Shown: piece after piece, positions 1-7,721 of the stretch
Position numbering within the stretch: the stretch's first letter is position 1
Layout of the letters: every line of letters begins with the position of its first letter
Made by a program: the position numbers and the translations under genes
The notes under the pieces: generated by a model
Databases searched by the model: none
Seen by the model: only the letters and a program-made list of their open reading frames with translations
Told to the model about the DNA's origin: nothing
Assembly (NCBI GenBank): GCA_944381405.1
Contig: CALWLA010000003.1
Location: 1 to 64,000 of the forward strand
Origin: an uncultured Lachnospiraceae bacterium
GTDB lineage: Bacteria; Bacillota; Clostridia; Lachnospirales; Lachnospiraceae
DNA: 64,000 nt
Reading direction: 5' to 3'

Positions 1-258
1 TATGGCAGCACGCAGATCCTTAAGGACATCGATCTCTGCATCATGGACGGCGAGATCGTTTCCATCCTGGGTCCCTCAGGCTGCGGAAAGACGACGCTTC
101 TCAATCTGATCCTGGGACTTACGGAGGTAACGGAGGGAAGCCTTCAGAAACGCCGGGCGTTTTGGAAGAAGAAAAGACGAAAGGGAAAAGGCGGCGGAAG
201 GCGCCGCCTTGGAAAAAGAGGAAAACAGGATGAACAAGATCAAGACAGTGATTTTTGA
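1..258 (+). pseudogene. Truncated ABC transporter ATPase (5' cut by window edge)
   Basis: The frame is open from base 1 and enters inside an ABC ATPase: an A-loop-like tyrosine, then the Walker A motif GPSGCGKTT and [15 protein letters not shown]. After that serine the frame turns into a Lys/Arg-rich stretch that matches nothing expected. The Q-loop, LSGGQ signature, Walker B and H-loop are all missing, so the protein could not hydrolyse ATP. It lies directly upstream of phnX, so it was probably the ATPase of a phosphonate importer, but that is context only. An internal deletion joining the 5' part to sequence just before phnX is the simplest reading; the beginning lies outside the window. 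Confidence 0.6.
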
Positions 259-997
259 CTGGGCAGGCACCACGGTGGATTACGGATGCTTTGCACCGGT
301 GCAGGCCTTTGCGGAGGCCTTCAGGGCTTATGGAATCAACCCCACCATCCAGGAGATCCGGGAGCCCATGGGGATGCTGAAGATCGACCATATCCGCACC
401 ATGCTGTCCATGTCCCGGATCCGGGAGCTGTGGAACAAGCTCCAGGGGCGGGACTGGACTGAGGAGGATGTGCGGGAGGTATATCTGCTGAGCGAGCGGA
501 AGCTTCTGGAGATCCTGCCCCGGTTTACGGAGCTGAAGCCCTATGTGCAGGAGACCGTGGCAGAGCTGAGAAACCGAGGCATCCGCATCGGCTCCACCAC
601 CGGCTATACGGATGAAATGATGGAGATCGTGGTTCCGGCGGCGGCAAAAAACGGCTATCAGCCGGATTACTGGATCAGCCCTGACGGCACCAACGGGGTG
701 GGACGGCCTTATCCCTATATGATCTTCCGGAACATGGAATATCTGAAGAGTGCTTCCGTAACGGAAGTCATGAAGGCCGGGGACACGGTATCCGATATTA
801 AGGAAGGAAAGGCCGCAGGGGTCTTTACGGTGGGAATCCTGGAGGGAAGCTCGGAGCTGGCCCTTTCTCAGGAAGAATATGAAGCCCTTTCGCCGGAAGA
901 GCGGGAAAACCGAAAGGAAGCCGTCAGAAAGAGATATCTGGAAGCCGGCGCTGACGCGGTGGTGGAAGACATCCGGGGGATCCTGAATTATCTGTGA
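230..997 (+). CDS. phnX: Phosphonoacetaldehyde hydrolase (phosphonatase)
   Basis: A 255-residue HAD-superfamily enzyme that cleaves the C-P bond of phosphonoacetaldehyde to acetaldehyde and phosphate, the second step of 2-aminoethylphosphonate use. Residues 8-15 read IFDWAGTT, with nucleophile Asp10 and the Ala12 typical of phosphonatases in place of the usual second Asp. MGMLKIDHI carries Lys51, the Schiff-base lysine position. The C-terminal [14 protein letters not shown] is HAD motif IV. The ATG at 230 follows an AGAGGA ribosome site; an in-frame TTG at 209 is less likely. No phnW transaminase is seen in the window. Its place just before pst fits phosphate scavenging. Confidence 0.92.
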   Translation: MNKIKTVIFDWAGTTVDYGCFAPVQAFAEAFRAYGINPTIQEIREPMGMLKIDHIRTMLSMSRIRELWNKLQGRDWTEEDVREVYLLSERKLLEILPRFTELKPYVQETVAELRNRGIRIGSTTGYTDEMMEIVVPAAAKNGYQPDYWISPDGTNGVGRPYPYMIFRNMEYLKSASVTEVMKAGDTVSDIKEGKAAGVFTVGILEGSSELALSQEEYEALSPEERENRKEAVRKRYLEAGADAVVEDIRGILNYL

Positions 998-1034
998 TGT
1001 AAGATATAGATGTAAGATATAGATGTAAGATATA
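996..1034 (+). repeat. 13-bp tandem repeat, three copies
   Basis: Three perfect head-to-tail copies of GATGTAAGATATA begin inside the phnX stop codon and end 39 bases later. They lie before the terminator. No function is evident; slipped-strand expansion is the likely origin. Confidence 0.85.
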
Positions 1035-1072
1035 TAAGAAGAAAACCTCTGCCTGACATGGGCGGAGCTCAG

Positions 1073-1109
1073 AAAAATGCTTCGGGCGGCTGCCTGAGGC
1101 ATTTTCTTT
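1073..1109 (+). terminator. Rho-independent terminator after phnX
   Basis: A hairpin of about 15 pairs (arms AAAATGCTTCGGGC and GCCTGAGGCATTTT, loop GGCT) is followed by a T-rich TTTTCTTT. It separates phnX from the pst promoter region. Confidence 0.85.
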
Positions 1110-1192
1110 ACATAGATTTTACAAAATGGGGTATGATTTTACTTTCATTTTACAAGAAACCTGATTCTGATTTTACAAAGCTCCTTTATGAT
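1107..1192 (+). promoter_or_regulatory. Pho-box-like array and -10 element of the pst operon
   Basis: TTTACA or TTTACT hexamers start at 1107, 1118, 1138, 1149 and 1172, so several copies are 11 bp apart (one helical turn) and others are roughly two turns apart. This matches the direct-repeat layout of PhoP boxes in Gram-positive Pho regulons (TT-A-ACA hexamers with about 5 bp between). A TATGAT -10 candidate lies at 1187-1192 with no good -35, as expected for an activator-dependent promoter. The first box overlaps the T-run of the preceding terminator. Confidence 0.72.
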
Positions 1193-1259
1193 TATGCACG
1201 AAGTTCAGAAAAGAAATCAAATAACCGTCATAAGACGGTTCATGAGGAGGAAAATGATT

Positions 1260-2189
1260 ATGAAGAAGAGAATTGGTACAATGGCAGTACTTGGTCTGGC
1301 GGCTATGTCCCTGGCAGCCTGCGGCAGCAGCGCAGAGGAGACCACCGCAGCAGCAACCACCACGGCAGCTGCAGCTGAGGCAGAGACCGAGGCAGAAACT
1401 GAGGCAGAGACCGAGGCTGAGACCGAGGCTGAGACTGAGGCTGCAGCAGAGGAGCTTTCCGGCTCCGTTGCAACGGATGGATCCACCTCCATGGAGTCCG
1501 TGATCGGTATCCTGGGAGAGTCCTTCATGCAGCTTTATCCGGATGTGACCTTCACCTACAACCCCACCGGTTCCGGTTCAGGCATCACCGCTGTTCAGGA
1601 AGGCCGTTGCGATATCGGACTTTCCAGCCGTGCGCTTAAGGATGAAGAGACTGCGTCCGGTCTGAAGGGCGAGACCGTTGCGCTTGACGGTATCGCAATG
1701 ATCGTAAACAACGAGAACCCGGTAGCGGATCTCAGCATTGAGCAGATCGCTCAGATCTACACCGGAGAGATCACCAACTGGAGCGAGGTTGGCGGAAACG
1801 ACGAAGAGATCGTTCTGATCGGCCGTGAGGCTGGTTCAGGTACCAGAGACGGATTTGAGTCCATCACCGGAACCGAGGACGCCTGCCAGTACCGTCAGGA
1901 GCTTACTTCCACCGGCGACGTGATCACCACCGTATCCCAGAACCCGGCAGCCATCGGATATGCATCTCTGGCTTCCGTATCAGATCAGGTAAAGGCCATC
2001 ACCGTTGAGGGAGTTGAGGCTACCGAGGACACCGTAAGAGACGGCAGCTACAAGATCCAGAGACCCTTCGTACTGGTAACCAAGGACGGCGAGGCGCTTT
2101 CCACCCAGGCACAGGCATTCTATGATTACGCAATGTCTTCAGATGTTGCAGACCTGATCGCACAGGCAGGAGCCGTTGCTATCCACTAA
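1260..2189 (+). CDS. pstS: Phosphate ABC transporter substrate-binding lipoprotein PstS
   Basis: A 309-residue secreted lipoprotein that binds orthophosphate for the Pst importer. The signal peptide starts MKKRIGTMAVLG and ends in the lipobox LAAC (Cys19 region). A low-complexity Ala/Thr then repeated Glu-Thr-Glu-Ala linker tethers the binding domain. GSVATDGSTSMESVI and GREAGSGTRDGFESI are the two phosphate-binding loops characteristic of PstS. The ATG at 1260 is chosen because AGGAGG sits nine bases upstream and a proper signal peptide follows; upstream in-frame starts would bury the signal sequence. First gene of pstSCAB-phoU. Confidence 0.96.
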   Translation: MKKRIGTMAVLGLAAMSLAACGSSAEETTAAATTTAAAAEAETEAETEAETEAETEAETEAAAEELSGSVATDGSTSMESVIGILGESFMQLYPDVTFTYNPTGSGSGITAVQEGRCDIGLSSRALKDEETASGLKGETVALDGIAMIVNNENPVADLSIEQIAQIYTGEITNWSEVGGNDEEIVLIGREAGSGTRDGFESITGTEDACQYRQELTSTGDVITTVSQNPAAIGYASLASVSDQVKAITVEGVEATEDTVRDGSYKIQRPFVLVTKDGEALSTQAQAFYDYAMSSDVADLIAQAGAVAIH

Positions 2190-2221
2190 ACAGCTAACGA
2201 AGCAAAGAAAAGAAAAAAACT

Positions 2222-3088
2222 ATGAACAGGCACAAGATTGAAACAGTCGTACACGGCATCTTCCTGGTTATGGGATTGGTGACCATCGCCTGCGTACTTA
2301 TGATCACGGTATACCTCATCATTGCAGGTATACCGGCCATCAGGGAGATCGGCCTCATCGATTTCCTCTTCGGTACGGAGTGGGCATCCACCGCTTCTGA
2401 CCCGAAATACGGTATCCTTCCTTTTATACTCACCAGTATTTACGGTACGGCAGGCGCAATGGTCATCGGAGTTCCGGTAGGATTTATGACCGCGGTATTT
2501 ACAGCAAAGATAGCGCCGTTCAAAGTGAGGACCATCATCGAGGAGGCTGTCAGTCTCCTCGCTGGCATTCCATCGGTTGTTTACGGTCTGGTAGGTATGC
2601 TGGTACTGGTTCCGGGTATCAGAGAACTGTTTGATATTCCCGACGGCGCGAGCCTGCTGGCTGCCATCATCGTTCTGGCTATCATGACGCTTCCCTCCAT
2701 TATAAGCGTATCTCTGACAGCCCTTGAGGCGGTTCCCAAGGAGTACGAGGAGGCATCCCTGGCCCTTGGCGCTACGGAGGTAGAGACCTATTTCAAAGTG
2801 TCCGTCCCTGCCGCAAAGAGCGGTATCGCGGCGGCAGTGGTGCTGGGCGTGGGACGTGCCATCGGCGAAGCCATGGCAGTCATGATGGTATCGGGAAATG
2901 CGCCCAATATGCCGGACTCTATTTTCCAGAGCGTAAGGTTCCTTACAACGGCGGTAGCAAGTGAAATGTCATATTCATCTGGTCTGCAGAGAGAAGCGCT
3001 GTTCTCCATAGCGCTGGTGCTGTTCCTGTTTATCATGATGATCAATGCGGCGTTGAACTTCCTTATGAAGCATGACAAGGAGAATTGA
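2222..3088 (+). CDS. pstC: Phosphate ABC transporter permease PstC
   Basis: A 288-residue inner-membrane permease with about six transmembrane segments. The cytoplasmic coupling loop EYEEASLALGATEVETYFKV carries the EAA-type motif that contacts PstB. LLAGIPSVVYGLVGM is the conserved Pst permease stretch, shared with PstA. The gene begins 32 bases after pstS behind an A-rich leader with a weak ribosome site, and its 3' end leads directly into pstA. With PstA it forms the membrane channel of the high-affinity phosphate importer. Confidence 0.95.
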   Translation: MNRHKIETVVHGIFLVMGLVTIACVLMITVYLIIAGIPAIREIGLIDFLFGTEWASTASDPKYGILPFILTSIYGTAGAMVIGVPVGFMTAVFTAKIAPFKVRTIIEEAVSLLAGIPSVVYGLVGMLVLVPGIRELFDIPDGASLLAAIIVLAIMTLPSIISVSLTALEAVPKEYEEASLALGATEVETYFKVSVPAAKSGIAAAVVLGVGRAIGEAMAVMMVSGNAPNMPDSIFQSVRFLTTAVASEMSYSSGLQREALFSIALVLFLFIMMINAALNFLMKHDKEN

Positions 3089-3089
3089 T

Positions 3090-4007
3090 ATGGCTGCAGA
3101 TGAAAAAAAGACAATTGAATCCGGCGGCAGCGAAAAGGGCGCCGGCATGATCAAAAAGCCTCTTTCCGTACAGAGAAAGGCTTACATCAACATCATGACA
3201 GCCCTCATGTGGTTCTGCTCTGTCATCACCTGCGGACTGGTGGTGTTTATCCTGGCGTATGTGCTGATCAAAGGAATTCCCAATATCACCTGGAATTTCG
3301 TTTCCACGGCCCCCAGCTACATGACGGGAAATATCGGTATCCTGCCGGATATCCTCAACACGGTCTATATCGTGCTGGCATCCCTGGTCATCGTGCTGCC
3401 TTTGGGCGTAGGCGCTGCGGTTTATCTGACGGAATATGCCACCAATAAAAGGCTTGCGGGCATTATCGAGTATGCAGCCGAGACTCTGTCAGGTATCCCT
3501 TCGATCATCTATGGCCTTGTGGGCATGCTGTTTTTCTGCCAGTTCCTTGGCCTTCAGACCTCTTTGCTGGCAGGCGCCCTGACCCTGGTGATCATGAACC
3601 TGCCCACTATCATGCGGACCGCCCAGGAGAGCCTTAAGACCGTACCCCAGAGCTATCGGGAAGGCGCTTTCGGACTGGGCGCAGGAAAGTGGAGAGTCAT
3701 CCGGACCGTGGTGCTGCCCAACTGTATCGACGGAATCATCACCGGATGTATCCTGGCAACAGGCCGTATCCTGGGTGAATCCGCAGCCCTCCTTTTCACG
3801 GCAGGCTTTGCCCATGCGGTGAACGACGTGATCAAGGGACTCCAGAGCGCAGGAGCGACCCTTACGGTAGCCCTTTATGTATATGCAAAGGAGCAGGGCG
3901 AATTTGAAGTTGCCTTCGGTATTGCGGCCATTCTGGTAGCACTTACCTTAATTCTGAATGTGGCAGCCCGTCTCGTGGGTGTGTATTTTAAGAAGAAGAG
4001 AGCTTAA
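3090..4007 (+). CDS. pstA: Phosphate ABC transporter permease PstA
   Basis: A 305-residue permease partner of PstC. A 40-residue hydrophilic N-terminus precedes six predicted membrane segments. It has [14 protein letters not shown], the PstA/PstC family stretch, and the coupling loop [17 protein letters not shown]. The start at 3090 has AAGGAG six to seven bases upstream; an ATG at 3072 overlaps the end of pstC and lacks such a site. The stop is one base before the pstB start, so the two are surely co-transcribed and probably translationally coupled. Confidence 0.95.
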   Translation: MAADEKKTIESGGSEKGAGMIKKPLSVQRKAYINIMTALMWFCSVITCGLVVFILAYVLIKGIPNITWNFVSTAPSYMTGNIGILPDILNTVYIVLASLVIVLPLGVGAAVYLTEYATNKRLAGIIEYAAETLSGIPSIIYGLVGMLFFCQFLGLQTSLLAGALTLVIMNLPTIMRTAQESLKTVPQSYREGAFGLGAGKWRVIRTVVLPNCIDGIITGCILATGRILGESAALLFTAGFAHAVNDVIKGLQSAGATLTVALYVYAKEQGEFEVAFGIAAILVALTLILNVAARLVGVYFKKKRA

Positions 4008-4008
4008 G

Positions 4009-4770
4009 ATGGAAAATAACAATATCATTTCAGTAAAAGACATGTGCCTGTGGTACGGACAGTCCCAGGCCCTGAAAAATATCAGCATGGATATTCCGGA
4101 GCATGCCATCACTGCGCTGATCGGACCTTCCGGATGTGGTAAATCCACATTCTTAAAGTCCCTCAACCGTATGAACGATCTGATCCCCAACGTGAAGATC
4201 ACGGGAAGCCTGCAGTACAGAGGTACGGAGATCTATGATCCCGCTACGGACGTCAACGAGCTGCGCCATCAGATCGGCATGGTGTTCCAGAAGCCCAATC
4301 CCTTTCCTATGAGCATCTACGACAACATCGCTTATGGTCCCAGGGTGCATGGCATCAAGAGCAAGGCGAAGCTGGACGATATCGTGGAGAAAAGCCTCCG
4401 GGGCGCAGCCCTCTGGGATGAGATCCATGACCGCCTGAAAAAGTCTGCTCTGGGCCTTTCCGGCGGACAGCAGCAGCGTCTCTGCATCGCGAGGGCCCTG
4501 GCGGTGGAGCCGGAGATCCTGCTGATGGACGAGCCCACATCTGCGCTGGACCCCATTTCCACCACCAAGATCGAGGACCTGGCAGCGGAGCTGAAAAAGG
4601 ATTACACCATCATCATCGTAACCCATAACATGCAGCAGGCTGCACGTATCTCTGACAAGACCGCTTTCTTCCTTCTGGGTGAAATGGTGGAATATGGAGA
4701 TACGGAGCAGATCTTCTCCAACCCGCAGGATAAGAAGACGGAGGATTACATCTCCGGTAGATTTGGCTAA
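4009..4770 (+). CDS. pstB: Phosphate ABC transporter ATPase PstB
   Basis: A complete 253-residue ABC ATPase: Walker [10 protein letters not shown], the PstB-specific NRMNDLIPN after it, Q-loop [15 protein letters not shown], signature LSGGQQQR, Walker [14 protein letters not shown] and H-loop THNM. It powers phosphate import through PstC-PstA. The start follows the pstA stop by one base. All motifs are intact, in contrast to the ABC fragment at the window start. Confidence 0.97.
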   Translation: MENNNIISVKDMCLWYGQSQALKNISMDIPEHAITALIGPSGCGKSTFLKSLNRMNDLIPNVKITGSLQYRGTEIYDPATDVNELRHQIGMVFQKPNPFPMSIYDNIAYGPRVHGIKSKAKLDDIVEKSLRGAALWDEIHDRLKKSALGLSGGQQQRLCIARALAVEPEILLMDEPTSALDPISTTKIEDLAAELKKDYTIIIVTHNMQQAARISDKTAFFLLGEMVEYGDTEQIFSNPQDKKTEDYISGRFG

Positions 4771-4814
4771 TTGGGCATTCTAGTCTAAGGCAAGGAAGGA
4801 AACGTTTTTTAACT

Positions 4815-5471
4815 ATGAGAAATCAGTATGAAGAACAGCTTCGTCAGCTGAATGAAAGCCTGACGGAAATGGGTGATCTCTGCGAGGCGGCTATCGGAAA
4901 GGTGAACGAGGCCTTAAAGGCCGGCCATCAGGCAGTCGTCAGCGAGATTTATGATCTGGAAATGGAAGTTGACGAGAAGGAGCGGGAGATCGAAAGCCTT
5001 TGCCTGAAGCTGATCTTGCAGCAGCAGCCCGTGGCAAGGGATCTGAGGCAGATCTCCTCAGCCCTTAAGATGATCTCCGACATGGAGCGCATCGGCGACC
5101 AGTGCTCGGATATCACCGACATCATCAAGTTCCTAGAAAAACACGGCGAGATGGAGCTGGAGACCCATGTGCATCTTGAGGCCATGGCCAATGCCGCCAG
5201 AGCCATGGTCACAAAAGCGGTATCCGCATATGTCAATCAGGATCTGGAGCTGGCCCGGGAGGTCATGGCCTCCGACGACAAGGTGGACGGCCTTTTCGAC
5301 GAGGTCAAGAATGAGCTCATCGCCCTCATCGCCCAGCATCCGGACGAGGGAGAGGCATGTCTGGATCTCCTGATGGTGGCAAAGTATCTGGAGCGCATCG
5401 GCGACCATACCACCAACATCGCGGAGTGGGTGGAATTTGCCATCACCGGAACAAGACCGGAGACCGACTAA
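4815..5471 (+). CDS. phoU: Phosphate transport regulator PhoU
   Basis: A 218-residue all-helical protein with two tandem PhoU three-helix repeats. Each carries the acidic metal-binding motif of the family: SDMERIGDQCSDI near residue 90 and AKYLERIGDHTTNIAEW near residue 195. PhoU links Pst transport to the PhoR sensor and limits phosphate uptake. It lies 44 bases after pstB and closes the operon before a strong terminator. No phoPR genes are visible nearby. Confidence 0.95.
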   Translation: MRNQYEEQLRQLNESLTEMGDLCEAAIGKVNEALKAGHQAVVSEIYDLEMEVDEKEREIESLCLKLILQQQPVARDLRQISSALKMISDMERIGDQCSDITDIIKFLEKHGEMELETHVHLEAMANAARAMVTKAVSAYVNQDLELAREVMASDDKVDGLFDEVKNELIALIAQHPDEGEACLDLLMVAKYLERIGDHTTNIAEWVEFAITGTRPETD

Positions 5472-5489
5472 GAAACAAGCATAGCGAGG

Positions 5490-5524
5490 GACAGGACCTG
5501 GCAGAGAGCAGGTCCTGTCTTTTT
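5490..5524 (+). terminator. Terminator of pstSCAB-phoU
   Basis: Ten-pair stem (arms GACAGGACCT and AGGTCCTGTC, ten-base loop) followed by five T. It closes the operon 19 bases after phoU. Confidence 0.92.
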
Positions 5525-5556
5525 GATTCCTGGCGGCGGGTTGGGCGCGGTTGGCC

Positions 5557-5612
5557 GGGAGCAGGTATGTGGGGAGCAGGTTTGTCAGGAGTAGGTATGC
5601 CAGGAGCGGCCG
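5557..5612 (+). repeat. 15-bp imperfect tandem repeat
   Basis: About three and a half units of the form (G/A)GGAGCAGGTATGTG occur at 5557, 5572, 5587 and 5602 with two to four differences between copies. They lie in the G-rich gap between phoU and the next promoter. No reading frame or regulatory role is evident. Confidence 0.7.
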
Positions 5613-5649
5613 GGCCGGAACAAATTGTGAAATAAATGACGAAAATCAT

Positions 5650-5678
5650 TTGCCGGAAGCCGGAGAAAATCGTATAAT
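5650..5678 (+). promoter_or_regulatory. SigA-type promoter for the fucO remnant and arsM
   Basis: TTGCCG, 17 bases, then TATAAT. It lies 36 bases upstream of the 5714 start, with a purine-rich AAAGGAG ribosome site in between. It should drive both the fucO remnant and arsM. Confidence 0.65.
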
Positions 5679-5713
5679 ATCAAGAAAAGGAAGTACGAAA
5701 GGAGCAGATCAAA

Positions 5714-6067
5714 ATGGCAAACAGAATCGTACTCAATAACATTTCCTATCATGGAAAGGGCGCGATCAAGGAGATCGTAAACGAGGCGAAGGCCAGAGGC
5801 TTTCAGCATATCTTCGTCTGCACGGATCCGGATCTTTTAAAGTTCGGCGTGACGAAGAAGGTGACGGATCTTCTGGATGAGGCGGGCATCGATGCGGTCA
5901 AGCAGCTGTCCAAGGACGTTGGCATTCCGGAGAACCTGGCAGGCAAGATCAAGGAAGAGGATCTGGACCAGCTGGCAAAGGACGCCCTGGCAGACGCATG
6001 CTGCCCCGGCAACCCTAGAGACACCAATCTGGAGGATCTGAAGGCCCTCTACAGAAAGGTCATGTAA
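5714..6067 (+). pseudogene. Lactaldehyde reductase FucO with its centre deleted
   Basis: A 117-residue open frame made of the two ends of an iron-dependent alcohol dehydrogenase of the FucO type, normally about 380 residues. Residues 1-58 match the N-terminal nucleotide-binding part (MANRIVLNNISYHGKGAIKE onward to LLDEAG). From about residue 60 the C-terminal tail follows in frame (DAVKQLSKDVGIP, then PGNPRDTNLEDLKALY). The glycine-rich NAD loop and all iron-binding histidines are missing, so it cannot be the enzyme. The frame is kept and promoter and ribosome site look intact. It ends on the base before arsM begins, so it may now serve mainly as a leader cistron. Confidence 0.8.
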
Positions 6068-6850
6068 ATGCAAAAGGATATTCACGATATCCACGACCAG
6101 GTCAGAAATGACTACCGGCAGATCCTGCAACATCCGGAGGCTTCCCTTCTGACAGGAAATGCGGAAGCGGATACGGTTTCCGCCTCGGTGGGCTATACCC
6201 CGGAGGAACTGGCTTCGGTGCCGCCGGAGGCCAATCTGGGCCTTGGCTGCGGCAATCCCCTGCGGGCCGCGGAGCTTCAGCCGGGAGAGGTGGTGATCGA
6301 CCTTGGCAGCGGCCCTGGACTGGACTGCTTTCTGGCAGGACGGCAGGTAGGGCCCAAAGGCAGAGTGGTAGGCGTGGATATGACGCCGGAAATGCTCAGC
6401 ACTGCGAGAGAGACCGCCAAAAGGCACCGGATCCGGAATGTGGAATTCCGGCTGGGGGAGATCGAGAATCTGCCTGCGGCGGATAACTTTGCGGATGTAT
6501 GCATTTCCAACTGCGTCATCAACATGTCTCCGGTAAAGGGCCGGGTCTATCGGGAGATCTTCCGGGTGCTGAAGCCCGGGGGAAGGATCTCCATCTGCGA
6601 CATCGTTATCATGAAGGAGTTGCCCAAGGAGCTGCAGGAGGATCCCAGCATGCATTCCTGCTGAGTCAGCGGCGCCTCTTCAGTTGAAGAGCTGACCCGT
6701 CTGATCGAGGCGGCAGGGTTTCAGGAGGTTTCCGTAAAGGAAAAGCCTGTTTCCAGGGAATATGAGGAGAAATGGGGCAGGACCCTCTCCGTGGGAAACT
6801 ACATCATGTCCTCTGCGATCACCGCGCGAAAACCGAAGGCCGAAGCATAA
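6068..6850 (+). CDS. arsM: Arsenite S-adenosylmethyltransferase, probable selenoprotein (UGA recoded)
   Basis: A 260-residue SAM-dependent methyltransferase if the in-frame TGA at 6662-6664 is read as selenocysteine 199. Motif I is VIDLGSGPGLDCFLAG, with the Cys expected of ArsM; VVGVDMTPEML follows. Upstream of the TGA the protein reads PSMHSC and downstream VSGASSVEELTRLIEAAGF, so the TGA falls on the catalytic cysteine of the usual C-(I/V)-SGA motif. The C-terminus continues to a typical end (NYIMSSAITARKP) and stops at TAA 6848-6850. A SECIS-like hairpin lies right after the TGA. The product should methylate trivalent arsenic. The alternative, a 198-residue truncation, would lose the arsenic-binding site. 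Confidence 0.85.
6662..6696 (+). promoter_or_regulatory. Bacterial SECIS-like element at the arsM UGA
   Basis: Directly after the TGA, GTCAG (6665-6669) pairs with CTGAC (6692-6696). After a six-base bulge, CTCTTC (6676-6681) pairs with GAAGAG (6686-6691), leaving the loop AGTT. The loop starts 17 bases past the TGA and has G at its second position; both agree with the published bacterial SECIS consensus (G in the first two loop bases, loop about 16-37 bases from the UGA). It would recruit SelB with Sec-tRNA. The selAB genes are not in this window. Confidence 0.8.
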
Positions 6851-6895
6851 GACCGAGGGTCGCAGCGGGATAAGATAAAGAAATAAATCATCAAA

Positions 6896-6933
6896 AAACA
6901 GCCGGTCTGTCCGAAAGGACGGGACGGCTGTTT
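6896..6933 (+). terminator. Terminator after arsM
   Basis: Hairpin with arms AAACAGCCG and CGGCTGTTT extended by a G-U-rich inner stem and a GAAA loop; a short T-rich tail follows. Confidence 0.8.
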
Positions 6934-6955
6934 CTGTACTCCGGAAAGTGCAAAA

Positions 6956-7055
6956 TACTAAAAAAAATATTTACTAAAATTAAACAAACCGGTTGCATTT
7001 ATGCAGGGAATATGTATAATGTGAGTGTTTGATTTATTATATCCAAAGTTTAGTA
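6956..7055 (+). promoter_or_regulatory. Promoter and repeated TACTAAA motifs before the XRE-cupin gene
   Basis: TTGCAT (6993-6998), 16 bases, TATAAT (7015-7020) form a promoter. TACTAAA occurs at 6956 and 6972 in direct orientation and as its reverse complement TTTAGTA at 7049, bracketing the promoter. These are plausible operator half-sites for the adjacent regulator, but no footprint can be read from sequence alone. Confidence 0.45.
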
Positions 7056-7114
7056 TTGGAAAACGGAAACGCCATGCAGCGGAAACGTCCGGAAGCAAGA
7101 AAAAGGAGGCGGGC

Positions 7115-7648
7115 ATGGACATCGGAAAAAAACTGAAGGAGCTTCGGCTCTGCAACGATCTGACCCTGGAGGAGCTGGCCTCCAGAAGCGAGCTGACAAA
7201 GGGATTTTTATCCCAGGTGGAGCGGAATCTCACCAGCCCCAGCATCTCGACCTTGGAGGACATCCTGGAGGCCCTGGGCAGCAGCCTGTCGGAGTTTTTC
7301 AAGGAGGACCAGGAGGAAAAGATCGTTTTTCAGACCCAGGATTTCTTTGTGGATGAAAAGGAGGGCTACACCATCGAATGGGTGATCCCCAACGCCCAGA
7401 AAAACGAGATGGAGCCGGTGCTCCTGACCCTGCATCCCCAGCAGAAGAGCTGGGTGATGGACAGCCATAACGGAGAGGAGTTCGGCTATGTGCTGAAGGG
7501 GACCGTGGTGCTGATGCGGGAAAACAAAAAGTACCGGCTGAAGGCCCGGGAGACCTTTTATATCAGCGGGAAAAGCAGCCATTATCTGTACAACCCCGGC
7601 AGCACCGACGCGAAGATCCTGTGGGTGACGACGCCCCCCATGTTTTAA
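7115..7648 (+). CDS. XRE-family regulator with C-terminal cupin domain
   Basis: 177 residues. Residues 1-60 form an XRE helix-turn-helix ([20 protein letters not shown], then [20 protein letters not shown]). Residues 100-175 form a cupin barrel ([20 protein letters not shown] and [12 protein letters not shown]). This architecture is that of PuuR-type regulators that sense small metabolites. The gene stands just ahead of potABCD in the same direction, so control of polyamine uptake is the natural inference. The start has AAGGAGG six bases upstream; an earlier in-frame start overlaps the promoter region. Confidence 0.85.
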   Translation: MDIGKKLKELRLCNDLTLEELASRSELTKGFLSQVERNLTSPSISTLEDILEALGSSLSEFFKEDQEEKIVFQTQDFFVDEKEGYTIEWVIPNAQKNEMEPVLLTLHPQQKSWVMDSHNGEEFGYVLKGTVVLMRENKKYRLKARETFYISGKSSHYLYNPGSTDAKILWVTTPPMF

Positions 7649-7721
7649 GAAACGGGTCTTGGGGCAGGCATGCCTCAGAGGACCAGGATCGATCATCATT
7701 AGGAAGGAAAAGGATATAGGG

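Noticed and set aside
1188-1259. Upstream in-frame starts extending PstS by 24 residues
   Set aside because: They would put a basic stretch before the signal peptide and ignore the AGGAGG site at 1245; the first lies on the -10 element.
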